A DNA stretch of 64,000 nucleotides from CAZGSG01 sp964528095 (lineage in GTDB: Bacteria; Bacteroidota; Bacteroidia; Chitinophagales; Chitinophagaceae): positions 1-64,000 of the forward strand of contig CAZGSG010000002.1 in the NCBI GenBank assembly GCA_964528095.1. The letters are read 5' to 3'. The notes under the pieces were generated by a model. That model was not told where the DNA came from and searched no databases. It worked only from the letters and a program-made list of their open reading frames with translations. Positions 1 to 7,702 of the stretch are shown here, piece after piece. Position numbers and translations under genes: made by a program. How positions within the stretch are numbered: position 1 is the stretch's first letter; each line of letters starts with the position of its first letter.

Positions 1-395
1 AACGGATATCCCTGACGGAGGAACTTGAGTTTATTGCCAACTATTTTTACCTGCTCCAGATAAGACATGACAATAAATTGCAATTGAAAACTACCCTCAA
101 CGAAAAAAGTAAAAAAGCATTGATTCCTCCTTATGCGTTACAGGTACTGGTGGAGAACGCGATCAAGCATAATGAATTTTCAGAGCAAAACCCTTTGCAT
201 ATAACAATTTGCATGACCGAAGAAACGTTGAAAGTAAGTAATCCTATCAAACCGAAATCCTATGCCGTTAATTCAACAGGCATCGGTCTGAAAAATCTGA
301 GTGCCCGCTACCGATTGCTTTTCCACAAAGAAATTGAAATAAAAACGACTTATGATACCTTTTCTGTAAAACTACCATTGATTATACAACCCTAA
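1..395 (+). CDS. LytS/YehU-type sensor histidine kinase, C-terminal part (5' end outside window)
   Basis: The reading frame is open from base 3, so the gene starts upstream of the window. Visible are the end of the His_kinase (PF06580-type) helix region (LTEELEFIANYFYLLQIR) and a short HATPase domain with an N-box (LVENAIKHNEF) and a G-box (STGIGLKNLSARYRLLF). This layout is typical of LytS/YehU kinases, which autophosphorylate a His lying upstream of what is seen here. The next gene, 11 bp downstream, is a LytTR response regulator and the obvious partner. The signal sensed cannot be inferred because the sensor part is missing. Confidence 0.9.
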   Translation, partial: RISLTEELEFIANYFYLLQIRHDNKLQLKTTLNEKSKKALIPPYALQVLVENAIKHNEFSEQNPLHITICMTEETLKVSNPIKPKSYAVNSTGIGLKNLSARYRLLFHKEIEIKTTYDTFSVKLPLIIQP

Positions 396-406
396 AACCA
401 TTTGCC

Positions 407-1165
407 ATGTTAAATGCTATTATTATTGAAGACGAAAGACCTGCACTGGACAATCTCCTTGGAATGTTATCTACGATAGCAGACGATATCCAGGTAACGG
501 CAACGTTAAGTAGCGTGAGAGAGAGTATTGAATATCTTTCCCAGCAACCCGCAGCAGATATCATTTTCAGCGATGTTCAGCTGGGAGACGGACTTTCATT
601 TGAAATTTTTAATCAATCGAATATCCGTGTACCGGTGATCTTTATTACCGGCTATGATGAATTTATGCTGAATGCCTTTGAATATAATGGCATCGACTAT
701 CTTCTCAAGCCGATCGACAAGGAGAGTCTTCGCAAAGCCCTGGTAAAATACCGGATGCTGGAAAAACATTTTTCCGATCACCATTCACTGAATGGCCTGT
801 TGCAATACCTGGGTAATCATAAAAAGAAACGACTGATCGTTAAAAAAGGCCTGGAGAATATATCCCTTCGGCTCGACGACGTGGTATTATTTTATACCGA
901 GAACAAGATCGTATACGTAATTGATCGCTGGGGTAAAAAATATCTCGCCGAAAACAACCTGTCTGAACTGGAAGTGGACCTGGATGATAATACTTTTTTC
1001 CGTGCCAATCGCCAGTATATTATTAATATCAATTTTGTCAGAGGATTTAAAGCCTACGAAAAAGTAAAATTGCAGGTTGATCTGACATTACCCGAATTGA
1101 ACCACTGCATTATCGTGAGCCAGGAAATGGCGCCACAGTTTAGAGAGTGGATGCATAATGCCTGA
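407..1165 (+). CDS. LytTR family response regulator
   Basis: 252 aa. The N-terminal receiver domain (about residues 1-115) has the acidic pocket E8-D9, the phospho-acceptor Asp56 in IIFSDVQLGDG, Thr/Gly81-82 and the conserved Lys101 in YLLKPID. Residues about 145-250 form a LytTR DNA-binding domain (KKRLIVKKGLENISLRLDDV, later FFRANRQYIININ). It is co-transcribed with the kinase immediately upstream (11-bp gap), so the pair forms a two-component system. In this family the regulator binds promoter DNA as a beta-rich domain; no target gene is obvious nearby. Full length for the family. Confidence 0.93.
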   Translation: MLNAIIIEDERPALDNLLGMLSTIADDIQVTATLSSVRESIEYLSQQPAADIIFSDVQLGDGLSFEIFNQSNIRVPVIFITGYDEFMLNAFEYNGIDYLLKPIDKESLRKALVKYRMLEKHFSDHHSLNGLLQYLGNHKKKRLIVKKGLENISLRLDDVVLFYTENKIVYVIDRWGKKYLAENNLSELEVDLDDNTFFRANRQYIININFVRGFKAYEKVKLQVDLTLPELNHCIIVSQEMAPQFREWMHNA

Positions 1166-1172
1166 TAAATCA

Positions 1173-1231
1173 TTCCGGGTTCATGGTTTTGTGCCTGCCA
1201 GTCAGGATAACTCAAAATCATGAACCCGGAA
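1173..1231. terminator. Long inverted repeat, probable bidirectional terminator
   Basis: Two 19-base arms at 1173-1191 and 1213-1231 are complementary except for one position (a G-T pair). The loop of 21 bases itself contains a CCTG/CAGG pair. It lies between the convergent response regulator gene and the LuxE-like gene, where a shared terminator is expected. Flanking T-runs are short, so termination is inferred from position and stem strength. Confidence 0.6.
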
Positions 1232-1236
1232 CTATT

Positions 1237-2253
1237 TTAAATAACCATTAGACTACACCCTCTCAAATCGCTGTTATCCATTCGTCCAAGCACTTCAAAG
1301 AGGCCATCCGGGTGTATGCGGCCCGCATCATCCGTTGCAATAAAGCTGCAGGAGTAAACATTGGCCATGTCGACAATATTAACGGCTCCGCTAACGGGTT
1401 TGCCGTTTTTTGCAGGTAATGGTTTTATCGAGAGCGGATCCTCTTCATCCCTTAAAATTATTTTCATCCACGGGGGGCAATCAAAAAATCCATTTCCCTT
1501 CGAATAAGCTTGTGATAGCAATTCTGTCATTCCATATTCTGAATAGATGACTGGTACCCCGAAAGCATTTTTCAGGATCGCATGTACTTCCTCCCTGATC
1601 ATTTCCCGTCGCCGGCCTTTCATACCCCCTGTTTCCATTATAATAGTATGCTGTAATTCCGCACCCCGTCCTGTATACTTTTCTGCCAGGTCCAGTAATG
1701 CGAAAGTGACGCCGATCAGCAATGTCTTTTGTTGCAAACGCTCTCTTTTTTCAAGTACCGAGAGTAGTTTGTCCATTTCCGTTAAATAAAATCCGCTATC
1801 GCTATCCCCGGTTTGCCGGATCAGTTCGTCGACCATAAAGACGAGCGAGGCATTGTTTCTTTCCAGGTAAGAGGGTAATAGACCAATAATGGCTGTTTCC
1901 GAAGGGGCTCCAAAAAAATAGTTGAACCCAAGCAGAAAACTATTTTTATATAATTCCGTATCTTTTAAATAGTGACGACTGTTGATGCTGCCAGTTGTGC
2001 CGCTGCTCTCAAAAAAGACAGTGGGTGCAAATGTGGTGGTCATGACCCGGTGAGATTTAAAAAACCGGATCGGCAGGAAGGGGATCTGTGCCAGGGCCTT
2101 AATGGAGGAAGGCGCTATTTTCAATGCATCTACATAATCATGGTACACCGTGTTATTATGGTATTGAAAATTGAAAATTTCGAGCGCCAACCTGCTGAAA
2201 TTGTTGCTGGTAACAGAGAAAATTTTATCGTTCCATTGGCTTTGCGTGGCCAT
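1237..2253 (-). CDS. LuxE-like acyl-protein synthetase / acyltransferase family protein
   Basis: 338 aa, close to the length of LuxE-family (PF04443) proteins. The adenylate-forming type loop is visible as FFESSGTTGS (SSGTTG at residues 83-88), followed by HYLKDTELYKNSF, IIGLLPSYLER and a conserved C-terminal part with VIYSEYGMTELLSQAY. LuxE activates fatty acids as acyl-AMP and transfers them to its own Cys in bioluminescent bacteria. Here no luxC, luxD or luciferase gene is near, so the substrate is unknown; in Bacteroidota such orphans are usually just called acyl transferase. The gene is divergent from the lipoprotein gene at 2302. Confidence 0.75.
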   Translation of the reverse strand: MATQSQWNDKIFSVTSNNFSRLALEIFNFQYHNNTVYHDYVDALKIAPSSIKALAQIPFLPIRFFKSHRVMTTTFAPTVFFESSGTTGSINSRHYLKDTELYKNSFLLGFNYFFGAPSETAIIGLLPSYLERNNASLVFMVDELIRQTGDSDSGFYLTEMDKLLSVLEKRERLQQKTLLIGVTFALLDLAEKYTGRGAELQHTIIMETGGMKGRRREMIREEVHAILKNAFGVPVIYSEYGMTELLSQAYSKGNGFFDCPPWMKIILRDEEDPLSIKPLPAKNGKPVSGAVNIVDMANVYSCSFIATDDAGRIHPDGLFEVLGRMDNSDLRGCSLMVI

Positions 2254-2272
2254 ATTTTGTAGCTAAAAAGGT

Positions 2273-2280
2273 TATATTTG
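2273..2280 (+). promoter_or_regulatory. Bacteroidota-type -7 promoter element (TATATTTG)
   Basis: Perfect match to TAnnTTTG in the short divergent intergenic region. A TTG at 2254-2256 could serve as the -33 box, at slightly short spacing. It would drive the lipoprotein gene starting at 2302. Confidence 0.5.
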
Positions 2281-2301
2281 TTTAAATTCAACTGGAGTGT
2301 T

Positions 2302-2736
2302 ATGAAGACGATCCTGGTTATTTTTTTATTTACAGTAGGCGTCCTGCTGATAGCCTGTGGCAAAGATAAGTTTGAGACCAAGCCCCGCATTGAAGTCAAA
2401 GATTATAATTCAAAAATAATTCCTCCAAATGGATCCCTTGTGATCCGTCTGAACTATTTCGACAAAGAAGGTGATCTGGGCACTGGTCAGCTATATATTT
2501 ACCGCGACCGCCTTAATCTGAGACCAGGCAACCAGGACAGGGCTGATACATTTCGCTACCAGTTGCCGGAATTTACAAACCGCGATAAAGGTGAGATAAG
2601 AATTGAATTCAGCGCTGCTGAATTGACAGAAAGTAGCGTTGAGAACGATACGCTTCGGTTTAAAATAGCGGTTGCCGATCTGGCAAATAATCATAGTGAC
2701 ACAATTACTACAGAAACTATAGTAATTCTGGAATAA
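2302..2736 (+). CDS. Small secreted lipoprotein, hypothetical
   Basis: 144 aa. I chose ATG 2302 rather than an upstream TTG because it gives a normal SPII signal peptide (MKTILVIFLFTVGVLLIACGK, lipobox LIAC with Cys18 as acylation site) and follows a TAnnTTTG promoter by about 20 bp. The mature part is acidic and rich in beta-type sequence (VKDYNSKIIPPNGSLVIRLNYFDKEGDLG), suggestive of an immunoglobulin-like surface fold, and it ends in a run of Thr/Ile. I do not recognise the family. The membrane protein gene at 2739 begins just 2 bases after its stop, so the two are likely co-transcribed. Confidence 0.75.
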   Translation: MKTILVIFLFTVGVLLIACGKDKFETKPRIEVKDYNSKIIPPNGSLVIRLNYFDKEGDLGTGQLYIYRDRLNLRPGNQDRADTFRYQLPEFTNRDKGEIRIEFSAAELTESSVENDTLRFKIAVADLANNHSDTITTETIVILE

Positions 2737-2738
2737 GT

Positions 2739-3581
2739 TTGATCAGTAGAATATTTCATTTTTTTATTTTCAGCAATCTTTTTATTGCACTTTGTGCGGT
2801 TTTGATGGTATATCAAACCTGCCTTTTCTTACTACAATCCCCGCCTGATATTTATTTTCTTCTTTTTGTTTTTTTTGCAACTATTTGCAGCTATAGTTTT
2901 CATTGGTATCTCACCCCGGCTACCTGTCATTTATCACCCAGATTGAACTGGCTGATCCTCTATCGCAGCATCCATACCTGGTTTTTTATCATAGGATTAG
3001 TGGGTTCCCTTGTTACTGGCTTTTTTCTACTGGACCACTGGCAATTACTGTTATTTGCGGCCCTGACAACATTTCTCTATTCTGCGCCCAAGATCCCCCA
3101 TCCCTGGTTCAGGATATTGCGAAAAGTAGCCATCGGCAAAACCCTGTTTCTTTCCCTTACCTGGATGTATGTGACCAGCCTGCTGCCGTTATTGATGAGC
3201 GACCGTCCATGGAGAACCGATTTCACCCTTTTTGCGGCCAGCCGCTTCTTCCTGATTTATGCCATTTGTATACTTTTTGACTACCGCGACCGCGAATATG
3301 ACAAATCCATTGGTATTCGCAGTCTGATAACCTGGCTTAGTGAGCGGGCAATCGCCATTTTATTTACCATAACGCTTCTTTTGTTTGCCATAACTACCGG
3401 TGCTATGCTACAATTTGACCATAGTATTGTGGCCATTTTTGTTTTACTGGTACCCGGGCTTATTACAGGCGTTTTATATCCAACAGCCACCAGAAATTTC
3501 TCTGATATATTTTATTATTTTATACTGGATGGGCTAATGGCATTTTCTGCCCTATTAATGTTGTTTCTGCCCAATATTTAA
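2739..3581 (+). CDS. UbiA-like polytopic membrane protein
   Basis: 280 aa with about eight hydrophobic segments. The layout and the motif DYRDREYDKSIGIRSL (about residues 182-197) recall the second Asp-rich motif of UbiA prenyltransferases. The first NDxxDxxxD motif is not found where expected near residues 50-60 (ICSYSFHWYL), so prenyltransferase activity is doubtful. The start is a TTG two bases after the preceding stop codon; the first in-frame ATG lies about 22 codons later and would cut the first membrane segment. It may act in lipid or quinone metabolism, or may have lost catalysis. Assignment rests on the overall pattern only. Confidence 0.6.
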   Translation: MISRIFHFFIFSNLFIALCAVLMVYQTCLFLLQSPPDIYFLLFVFFATICSYSFHWYLTPATCHLSPRLNWLILYRSIHTWFFIIGLVGSLVTGFFLLDHWQLLLFAALTTFLYSAPKIPHPWFRILRKVAIGKTLFLSLTWMYVTSLLPLLMSDRPWRTDFTLFAASRFFLIYAICILFDYRDREYDKSIGIRSLITWLSERAIAILFTITLLLFAITTGAMLQFDHSIVAIFVLLVPGLITGVLYPTATRNFSDIFYYFILDGLMAFSALLMLFLPNI

Positions 3582-3915
3582 ACCATCTGAAACGTTCTTT
3601 GTTAATACAGCAAATGCACTGATCAACCCATGTTTTATTATAGCCGGGTTGAGTTAAGCTTAAAAAAATTGAAATTCAGAATCCGGTATTAGCCAGTGGC
3701 TAAGGAAGGTATTTTTGAGTTCTTGCTTTTAAGTTTTGTGCCCGGAACAGAACTGGTAGCTGGTGTTTTTTAATTGAAATTATGAGCCGGGGCTTGCCCC
3801 TTTCTTTGTAGATTTTGATCATTGCATTTTAACTAAAGTAGATTGTTAACAACTTTTGATTTCTCTAACATTCCCTAGCATAAAAATTGATAGGAAATAG
3901 CTTACAAAGCCCGCT
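3582..3915. other. Intergenic region without recognised gene
   Basis: 334 bp, AT-rich, with stops in all frames. The only structure noted is a 7-bp hairpin (TCAACCC at 3623-3629 with GGGTTGA at 3646-3652) that could be a weak terminator of the UbiA-like gene, although no T-run follows. Confidence 0.4.
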
Positions 3916-4188
3916 ATGCAAATACAATTCAATAAAGTGGTCCATTTCACCCGCCTGATTAAGGCAGGGGGACGTCTGCGCGAGTTTAATTTTAGAAAAT
4001 ACAGGACTGCCGATGAAGAGCTTTTTACCGTTGATACGGTAGATGACAGGGGTAACCGCATCCTTTTCAGGATGCAAAAATCTTCTTCTAATTCCTGGTC
4101 CATTATCCCTCAGGTTTTACCCTCATGGATTCCCGAAAATGAAACAAAATATCGCGAATTAATCGAGGAGGAGTTGCAGCAGGGTTAA
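3916..4188 (+). CDS. Small conserved-type hypothetical protein
   Basis: 90 aa, cytosolic, with no signal peptide or membrane segment. It is basic in the first half (HFTRLIKAGGRLREFNFRKYR) and acidic at the end (ENETKYRELIEEELQQG). Codon use matches the neighbours and it begins with a clean ATG. I do not know the family; length and composition would suit a small beta-rich binding domain. It stands alone between two + strand genes. Confidence 0.6.
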   Translation: MQIQFNKVVHFTRLIKAGGRLREFNFRKYRTADEELFTVDTVDDRGNRILFRMQKSSSNSWSIIPQVLPSWIPENETKYRELIEEELQQG

Positions 4189-4260
4189 TAATATTCTTCC
4201 CTGTCTGGCAAACAGCATTTATTTTGCAATAGTATTTATATGCACCTTAAATGTTTGTTT

Positions 4261-5064
4261 ATGAAGAGCCCGTTTTTTTTCTTACCCCTATTACTATTTT
4301 CTATAGCCTGTTCCGCGCCCCACAAAAGCACAGTAGGTTCTACACAAGGCAAATTGGTGGTGGATGGCAAAATCTGGTCATCGCTTTTTCAGCAAAGAGC
4401 TGCAGAATATAAAGCGCTGTGTCTGCAAGCCTACAATATAGCCCGCCTGCGGGTAGATCAGTCATTACTTGTACCTATGGGGAAACCCAGAGCGATCATT
4501 ACAGATATAGATGAAACATTTTTAGATAATAGCCCTTATGCTGTACACCAGGCTATGGCTGGCAAAGATTACGATGCAGGCTCCTGGTTCGACTGGACTT
4601 CTAAAGGCGTTGCCGATACCCTTAATGGCGCACTTGCCTTTTTTAATTATGCAGCTTCAAAAAAAATAGAGATTTTCTACATTACAAACCGGGAAGAAAA
4701 AGAAAAACCCGGCACATTAAAGAATCTGCTGCATTTCAATTTTCCTTTTGCTGACAATGAACACCTGATCATGAAACAAACCTCATCAAGCAAAGAGACC
4801 AGGCGGGCAGCTATTGCAGCTACCTATGATATTATCCTGTTATTAGGTGATAACCTGGCAGACTTCAGTGCATTATTTGACAAGAAAACAGAATTACAGC
4901 GCGATGAAGCGGTGAATGCAGTGTCTGCAGACTTTGGTAAGAAATTTATCATATTACCGAATGCCAATTACGGAGGCTGGGAAGAAGCATTGTACCACAA
5001 CAGCTATAACTGGTCGGCAGCGCAAAAAGATTCTATCATAAAAAGCAGACTGAAAGGATATTAA
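4261..5064 (+). CDS. Acid phosphatase / 5'-nucleotidase, lipoprotein e(P4) family
   Basis: 267 aa from ATG 4261; an ATG at 4240 in the same frame would add seven residues. The chosen start gives a standard SPII signal (MKSPFFFLPLLLFSIACSAP, Cys17). The HAD nucleophile motif is IITDIDETFLDNS, as in Haemophilus e(P4) (class C acid phosphatases, DxDET). Later motifs are FYITNREE (motif II Thr/Asn) and ILLLGDNLADF (motif IV). Such proteins are outer-membrane or periplasmic phosphatases that release nucleosides and phosphate from NMN and nucleotides. Full length; no operon partner. Confidence 0.9.
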   Translation: MKSPFFFLPLLLFSIACSAPHKSTVGSTQGKLVVDGKIWSSLFQQRAAEYKALCLQAYNIARLRVDQSLLVPMGKPRAIITDIDETFLDNSPYAVHQAMAGKDYDAGSWFDWTSKGVADTLNGALAFFNYAASKKIEIFYITNREEKEKPGTLKNLLHFNFPFADNEHLIMKQTSSSKETRRAAIAATYDIILLLGDNLADFSALFDKKTELQRDEAVNAVSADFGKKFIILPNANYGGWEEALYHNSYNWSAAQKDSIIKSRLKGY

Positions 5065-5157
5065 AATAAATGTCGGCTTGATAATACCACCCTGCATCAT
5101 CCTTTGTTTTTATCCAGTCAGCTTTGCCGCAATAGCAATTTGTTCTTTAAAAGGGCA

Positions 5158-5817
5158 TTACAACAATATCAACTCTTTTGTAACCTGTGAGAGCACCGCA
5201 GGGAATTTGTCTTTGCTATTATTATAAAAAAGCAGATCCTCCCCCATCCAGTTTAGCAATCGAATGATATTCTCATAATGCCGTTTTAAATGAAAAGTAT
5301 TAAAAATTACCGGCTCATTGTGATAAATACGGTTGCGCAAAGCTCTCCGGATATCATTTAATGGGGCCGAGATATTCTTGAGCTGGCGAATGGGTTTTGG
5401 CATATGCGGAAATATAAAACGAAGGACTGGCCATAGTTCTTTTGCATAACGATCATTGAAAAGGCTGGTCCAGAAACCAAACATTAAACCCGCAATAACA
5501 TTATCTGGTGTCACAATCTTTTTATCTTCATGCAGGTGCCTGATGGCGGTGTTAATCTCATTCCAGGCATGTCTCATCACAGGGTGAAAACACCAGTCTG
5601 CATACCAGTCATGCCGGTTGTACTTACGGACCAACTCTGTATTAATTTTATTTCTCAAGGCTACTTCCAAGATACACAAGGGTGTATACAGGGATTCGCT
5701 TATTGCTATATTCGCCTTATACAAGTAAATTGCCTTCTCCTCATTTCCAGGGTACTTGTCAAAATATCTTTTTAGTCTTTCTGTAGAAAAATATTTTTCT
5801 AATTGTGCTCTATTCAT
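5158..5817 (-). CDS. Abi-like protein with HEPN-type RNase motif
   Basis: 219 aa resembling the Abi_2 (AbiD/AbiF, PF07751) family. Supporting segments are ICILEVALRNKIN-type (CILEVALRNKINTEL, residues 48-62), VIAGLMFGFWTSLF (residues 107-120) and the C-terminal LRNRIYHNEPV, where Arg161 and His166 form an Rx4H motif with Asn162 next to the Arg, the signature of HEPN ribonucleases. Abi proteins stop growth of phage-infected cells, and HEPN domains generally cleave RNA. No partner antitoxin or nucleotidyltransferase gene lies alongside, so it would act alone. Its upstream side holds two hairpins, described separately. Confidence 0.8.
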   Translation of the reverse strand: MNRAQLEKYFSTERLKRYFDKYPGNEEKAIYLYKANIAISESLYTPLCILEVALRNKINTELVRKYNRHDWYADWCFHPVMRHAWNEINTAIRHLHEDKKIVTPDNVIAGLMFGFWTSLFNDRYAKELWPVLRFIFPHMPKPIRQLKNISAPLNDIRRALRNRIYHNEPVIFNTFHLKRHYENIIRLLNWMGEDLLFYNNSKDKFPAVLSQVTKELILL

Positions 5818-5846
5818 AAAAAAATTATACCTTCGTTGTACGCTGT

Positions 5847-5891
5847 CCCGGTATTTCCACTCCCAGATAAGATGCTGGTGATGAAACCGGG
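5847..5891. other. Hairpin in the leader of the Abi-like gene
   Basis: CCCGGTATTTC (5847-5857) can pair with GAAACCGGG (5883-5891) with one bulged base across a 25-base loop. On the minus strand this is 5'-untranslated sequence about 30 bases before the Abi start codon; on the plus strand it is followed by a T-run but no gene precedes it. Its function is unknown. Confidence 0.3.
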
Positions 5892-5963
5892 TTTTTTCTT
5901 TTTAGCTCCTATACGATTTTTCTGATCGTAATTTTTTCTTTCACAAATAATCATATATGAGAG

Positions 5964-6019
5964 CCGATATAAAGGATAATGCCCGACTCATTTGAATCGG
6001 ACATTATCCTTTATATCGG
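5964..6019. repeat. Near-perfect 23-bp-arm inverted repeat
   Basis: Arms at 5964-5986 and 5997-6019 match in reverse complement at 22 of 23 positions, and the exception is a G-T pair in one orientation. The loop is 10 bases (CTCATTTGAA). It lies between the end of the thioredoxin gene and the start of the Abi-like gene, both on the minus strand. There is no T-run beside it, so a plain intrinsic terminator is doubtful. Confidence 0.75.
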
Positions 6020-6150
6020 TATAAATCTAGTAAATGCAACCAGGTAAACAGCGAGGAAGAAACGACAAAAAAAAGTAAAATAACCTTTGTTTGAGCTTAA
6101 TAGTATTAGAATACAAAGAGAATGACAGACCAGGAAAAACAATCCGTTAA

Positions 6151-6702
6151 TTAATGTGTCGTGTCGTTCTTACGGAACAGCGTTTTTATGATGGCCAGTT
6201 CGGAATCTTTTAATCCTGAAGTTTTTTTCAGTACCTGTACAAAATAATCCACTTCTTTTTCATTTGCCGGGCATCCGGAGTTATCCCCAACTCCCAGGGG
6301 AGCACCATCTGCTTTCATCTTTGAGTCGGCCAGCAAATTTCCATTTTTATCAAAAATAAGCCAGAACGGTATGCCTCCCTTATCTCCTTTATACTTCGCA
6401 AGCAGATCCTGTGCCCCGGGATTCTCAAGTGCTTTATTTTTTTCTGATTCCATTACGGTCAGGTGCTCGATCACGTAATTGTCTGTAAAGAATTTTTTGA
6501 CCGAGGCATCATTCATTGATGTATCCATCTTATGACACCAGCCGCACCAGGATGCATGAAAAATGACAAATACGTTCTTATTTTCTTTGGTGGCTTTTGC
6601 TGTTGCGTTCTTTAATACCAGGTCGGCCGATGCCGGGGACTGTGCCTTCAAAGAGACCATTGTTGTCAAGCCAAATGCCATGATCAGTAAAAGCTGCTTC
6701 AT
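6151..6702 (-). CDS. Secreted thioredoxin-fold protein (CGWC)
   Basis: 183 aa. Residues 1-20 form a Sec signal peptide ending LKAQ. The thioredoxin active site is HASWCGWCHKMD (Cys53 and Cys56), and the cis-Pro loop is KGGIPFWLIFDKNG. This is the Thioredoxin_7/DsbDgamma-like type, and in Bacteroidota such proteins work in the periplasm in thiol reduction or disulfide isomerisation. The C-terminus (FVQVLKKTSGLKDSELAIIKTLF) is a helix pair found in this group. Monocistronic as far as can be seen. Confidence 0.88.
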   Translation of the reverse strand: MKQLLLIMAFGLTTMVSLKAQSPASADLVLKNATAKATKENKNVFVIFHASWCGWCHKMDTSMNDASVKKFFTDNYVIEHLTVMESEKNKALENPGAQDLLAKYKGDKGGIPFWLIFDKNGNLLADSKMKADGAPLGVGDNSGCPANEKEVDYFVQVLKKTSGLKDSELAIIKTLFRKNDTTH

Positions 6703-6808
6703 TAAGTATATTTTATGATGGAATATAACTATCTTATTACGATATAAAGCTATTATACTTTTTTATATGACAGAAAAATAAAACCTTTGCTATCTTCTTT
6801 TTAACAAA

Positions 6809-7597
6809 ATGGTACAAGCATATAATTTTTTAGCTTCCTGGCAATTATTCCCCGAGAAAGGGATTTACGAGAATGGCGAACGGCCCAAAAGCGCCATCTA
6901 TAAAATCGAATCGGTAGAAGGTGAAAAAAAACTCATTGTTTCTCACAACTGGGTAACCCTTGAAAACCAGGGATTCGAGTCGCAGTATCCTGTTATCGGA
7001 GATGGAGGCTTAAATGATTTTGAAAAAAAAGAGCTTGCAGAACAGGCCCAGGTGAATTTTATTGACAGTATTAATTTCGAGATCCATTTTTATAAAAAAG
7101 GAGAACCTGTGCTGCATGTGCTGCACGAGATCATGCCTAACGGTTACCTGAAACTCCTGCAACAAGGTATAAAGGATGACGGTACTACATACACTAACAC
7201 TGAGATATACCACAAACAACTGAGCGTATTACCCTATGCAGCTTCGGTTGCCGGGGCATTGATCCGGCCAACGGAAGAAGGCGTCATCAAACATAAGGCG
7301 CTTACTGCTATGGAGGAGCAAACAAATATGCAATTGCTACAGATCCGGAAGCAAATAGAGCTACTGGCTTTGCAGGCACAGGAAATACAAAAGCGCAAAG
7401 AGCTTTCGATGATGATCTACCAGGCCAATCTATCTTTCAAGCCCAATATCGGGCAGACTTATTACCTGTATGAAAAGAAAGATGGTAAACATACTCTTTC
7501 GCTTGTATCACCAAAAGAATGGGGTGGTGCCGGTCCATTTCAAAAGTTCATCGCAGGGGTTAAATTGTTGGCAGATCATACCTGGATAGAGTTGTAG
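6809..7597 (+). CDS. DUF2452-domain protein with extra N-terminal domain
   Basis: 262 aa. The C-terminal half (about residues 150-262: ALIRPTEEGVIKHKALTAM, a helical stretch of Gln/Leu/Ile, then LSFKPNIGQTYYLYEKKDG and KFIAGVKLLADHTW) matches my memory of DUF2452 (PF10504), a family shared by Bacteroidota and eukaryotes (human C1orf50). The N-terminal half (LASWQLFPEKGIYENGERPKSAIYKIE) looks like a lipocalin-like beta domain. No catalytic motif is visible and the function is unknown. The SET-domain gene follows 105 bp downstream. Confidence 0.7.
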   Translation: MVQAYNFLASWQLFPEKGIYENGERPKSAIYKIESVEGEKKLIVSHNWVTLENQGFESQYPVIGDGGLNDFEKKELAEQAQVNFIDSINFEIHFYKKGEPVLHVLHEIMPNGYLKLLQQGIKDDGTTYTNTEIYHKQLSVLPYAASVAGALIRPTEEGVIKHKALTAMEEQTNMQLLQIRKQIELLALQAQEIQKRKELSMMIYQANLSFKPNIGQTYYLYEKKDGKHTLSLVSPKEWGGAGPFQKFIAGVKLLADHTWIEL

Positions 7598-7702
7598 AAG
7601 ATGCCTTAAGGTTAAAGCTGGTGTTACTTAAAATCCACGAATTTTTGAACATGGTATTTTAAATCCCGAACTTTGCTGCTACACTGAAACCTGAACATAA
7701 AA

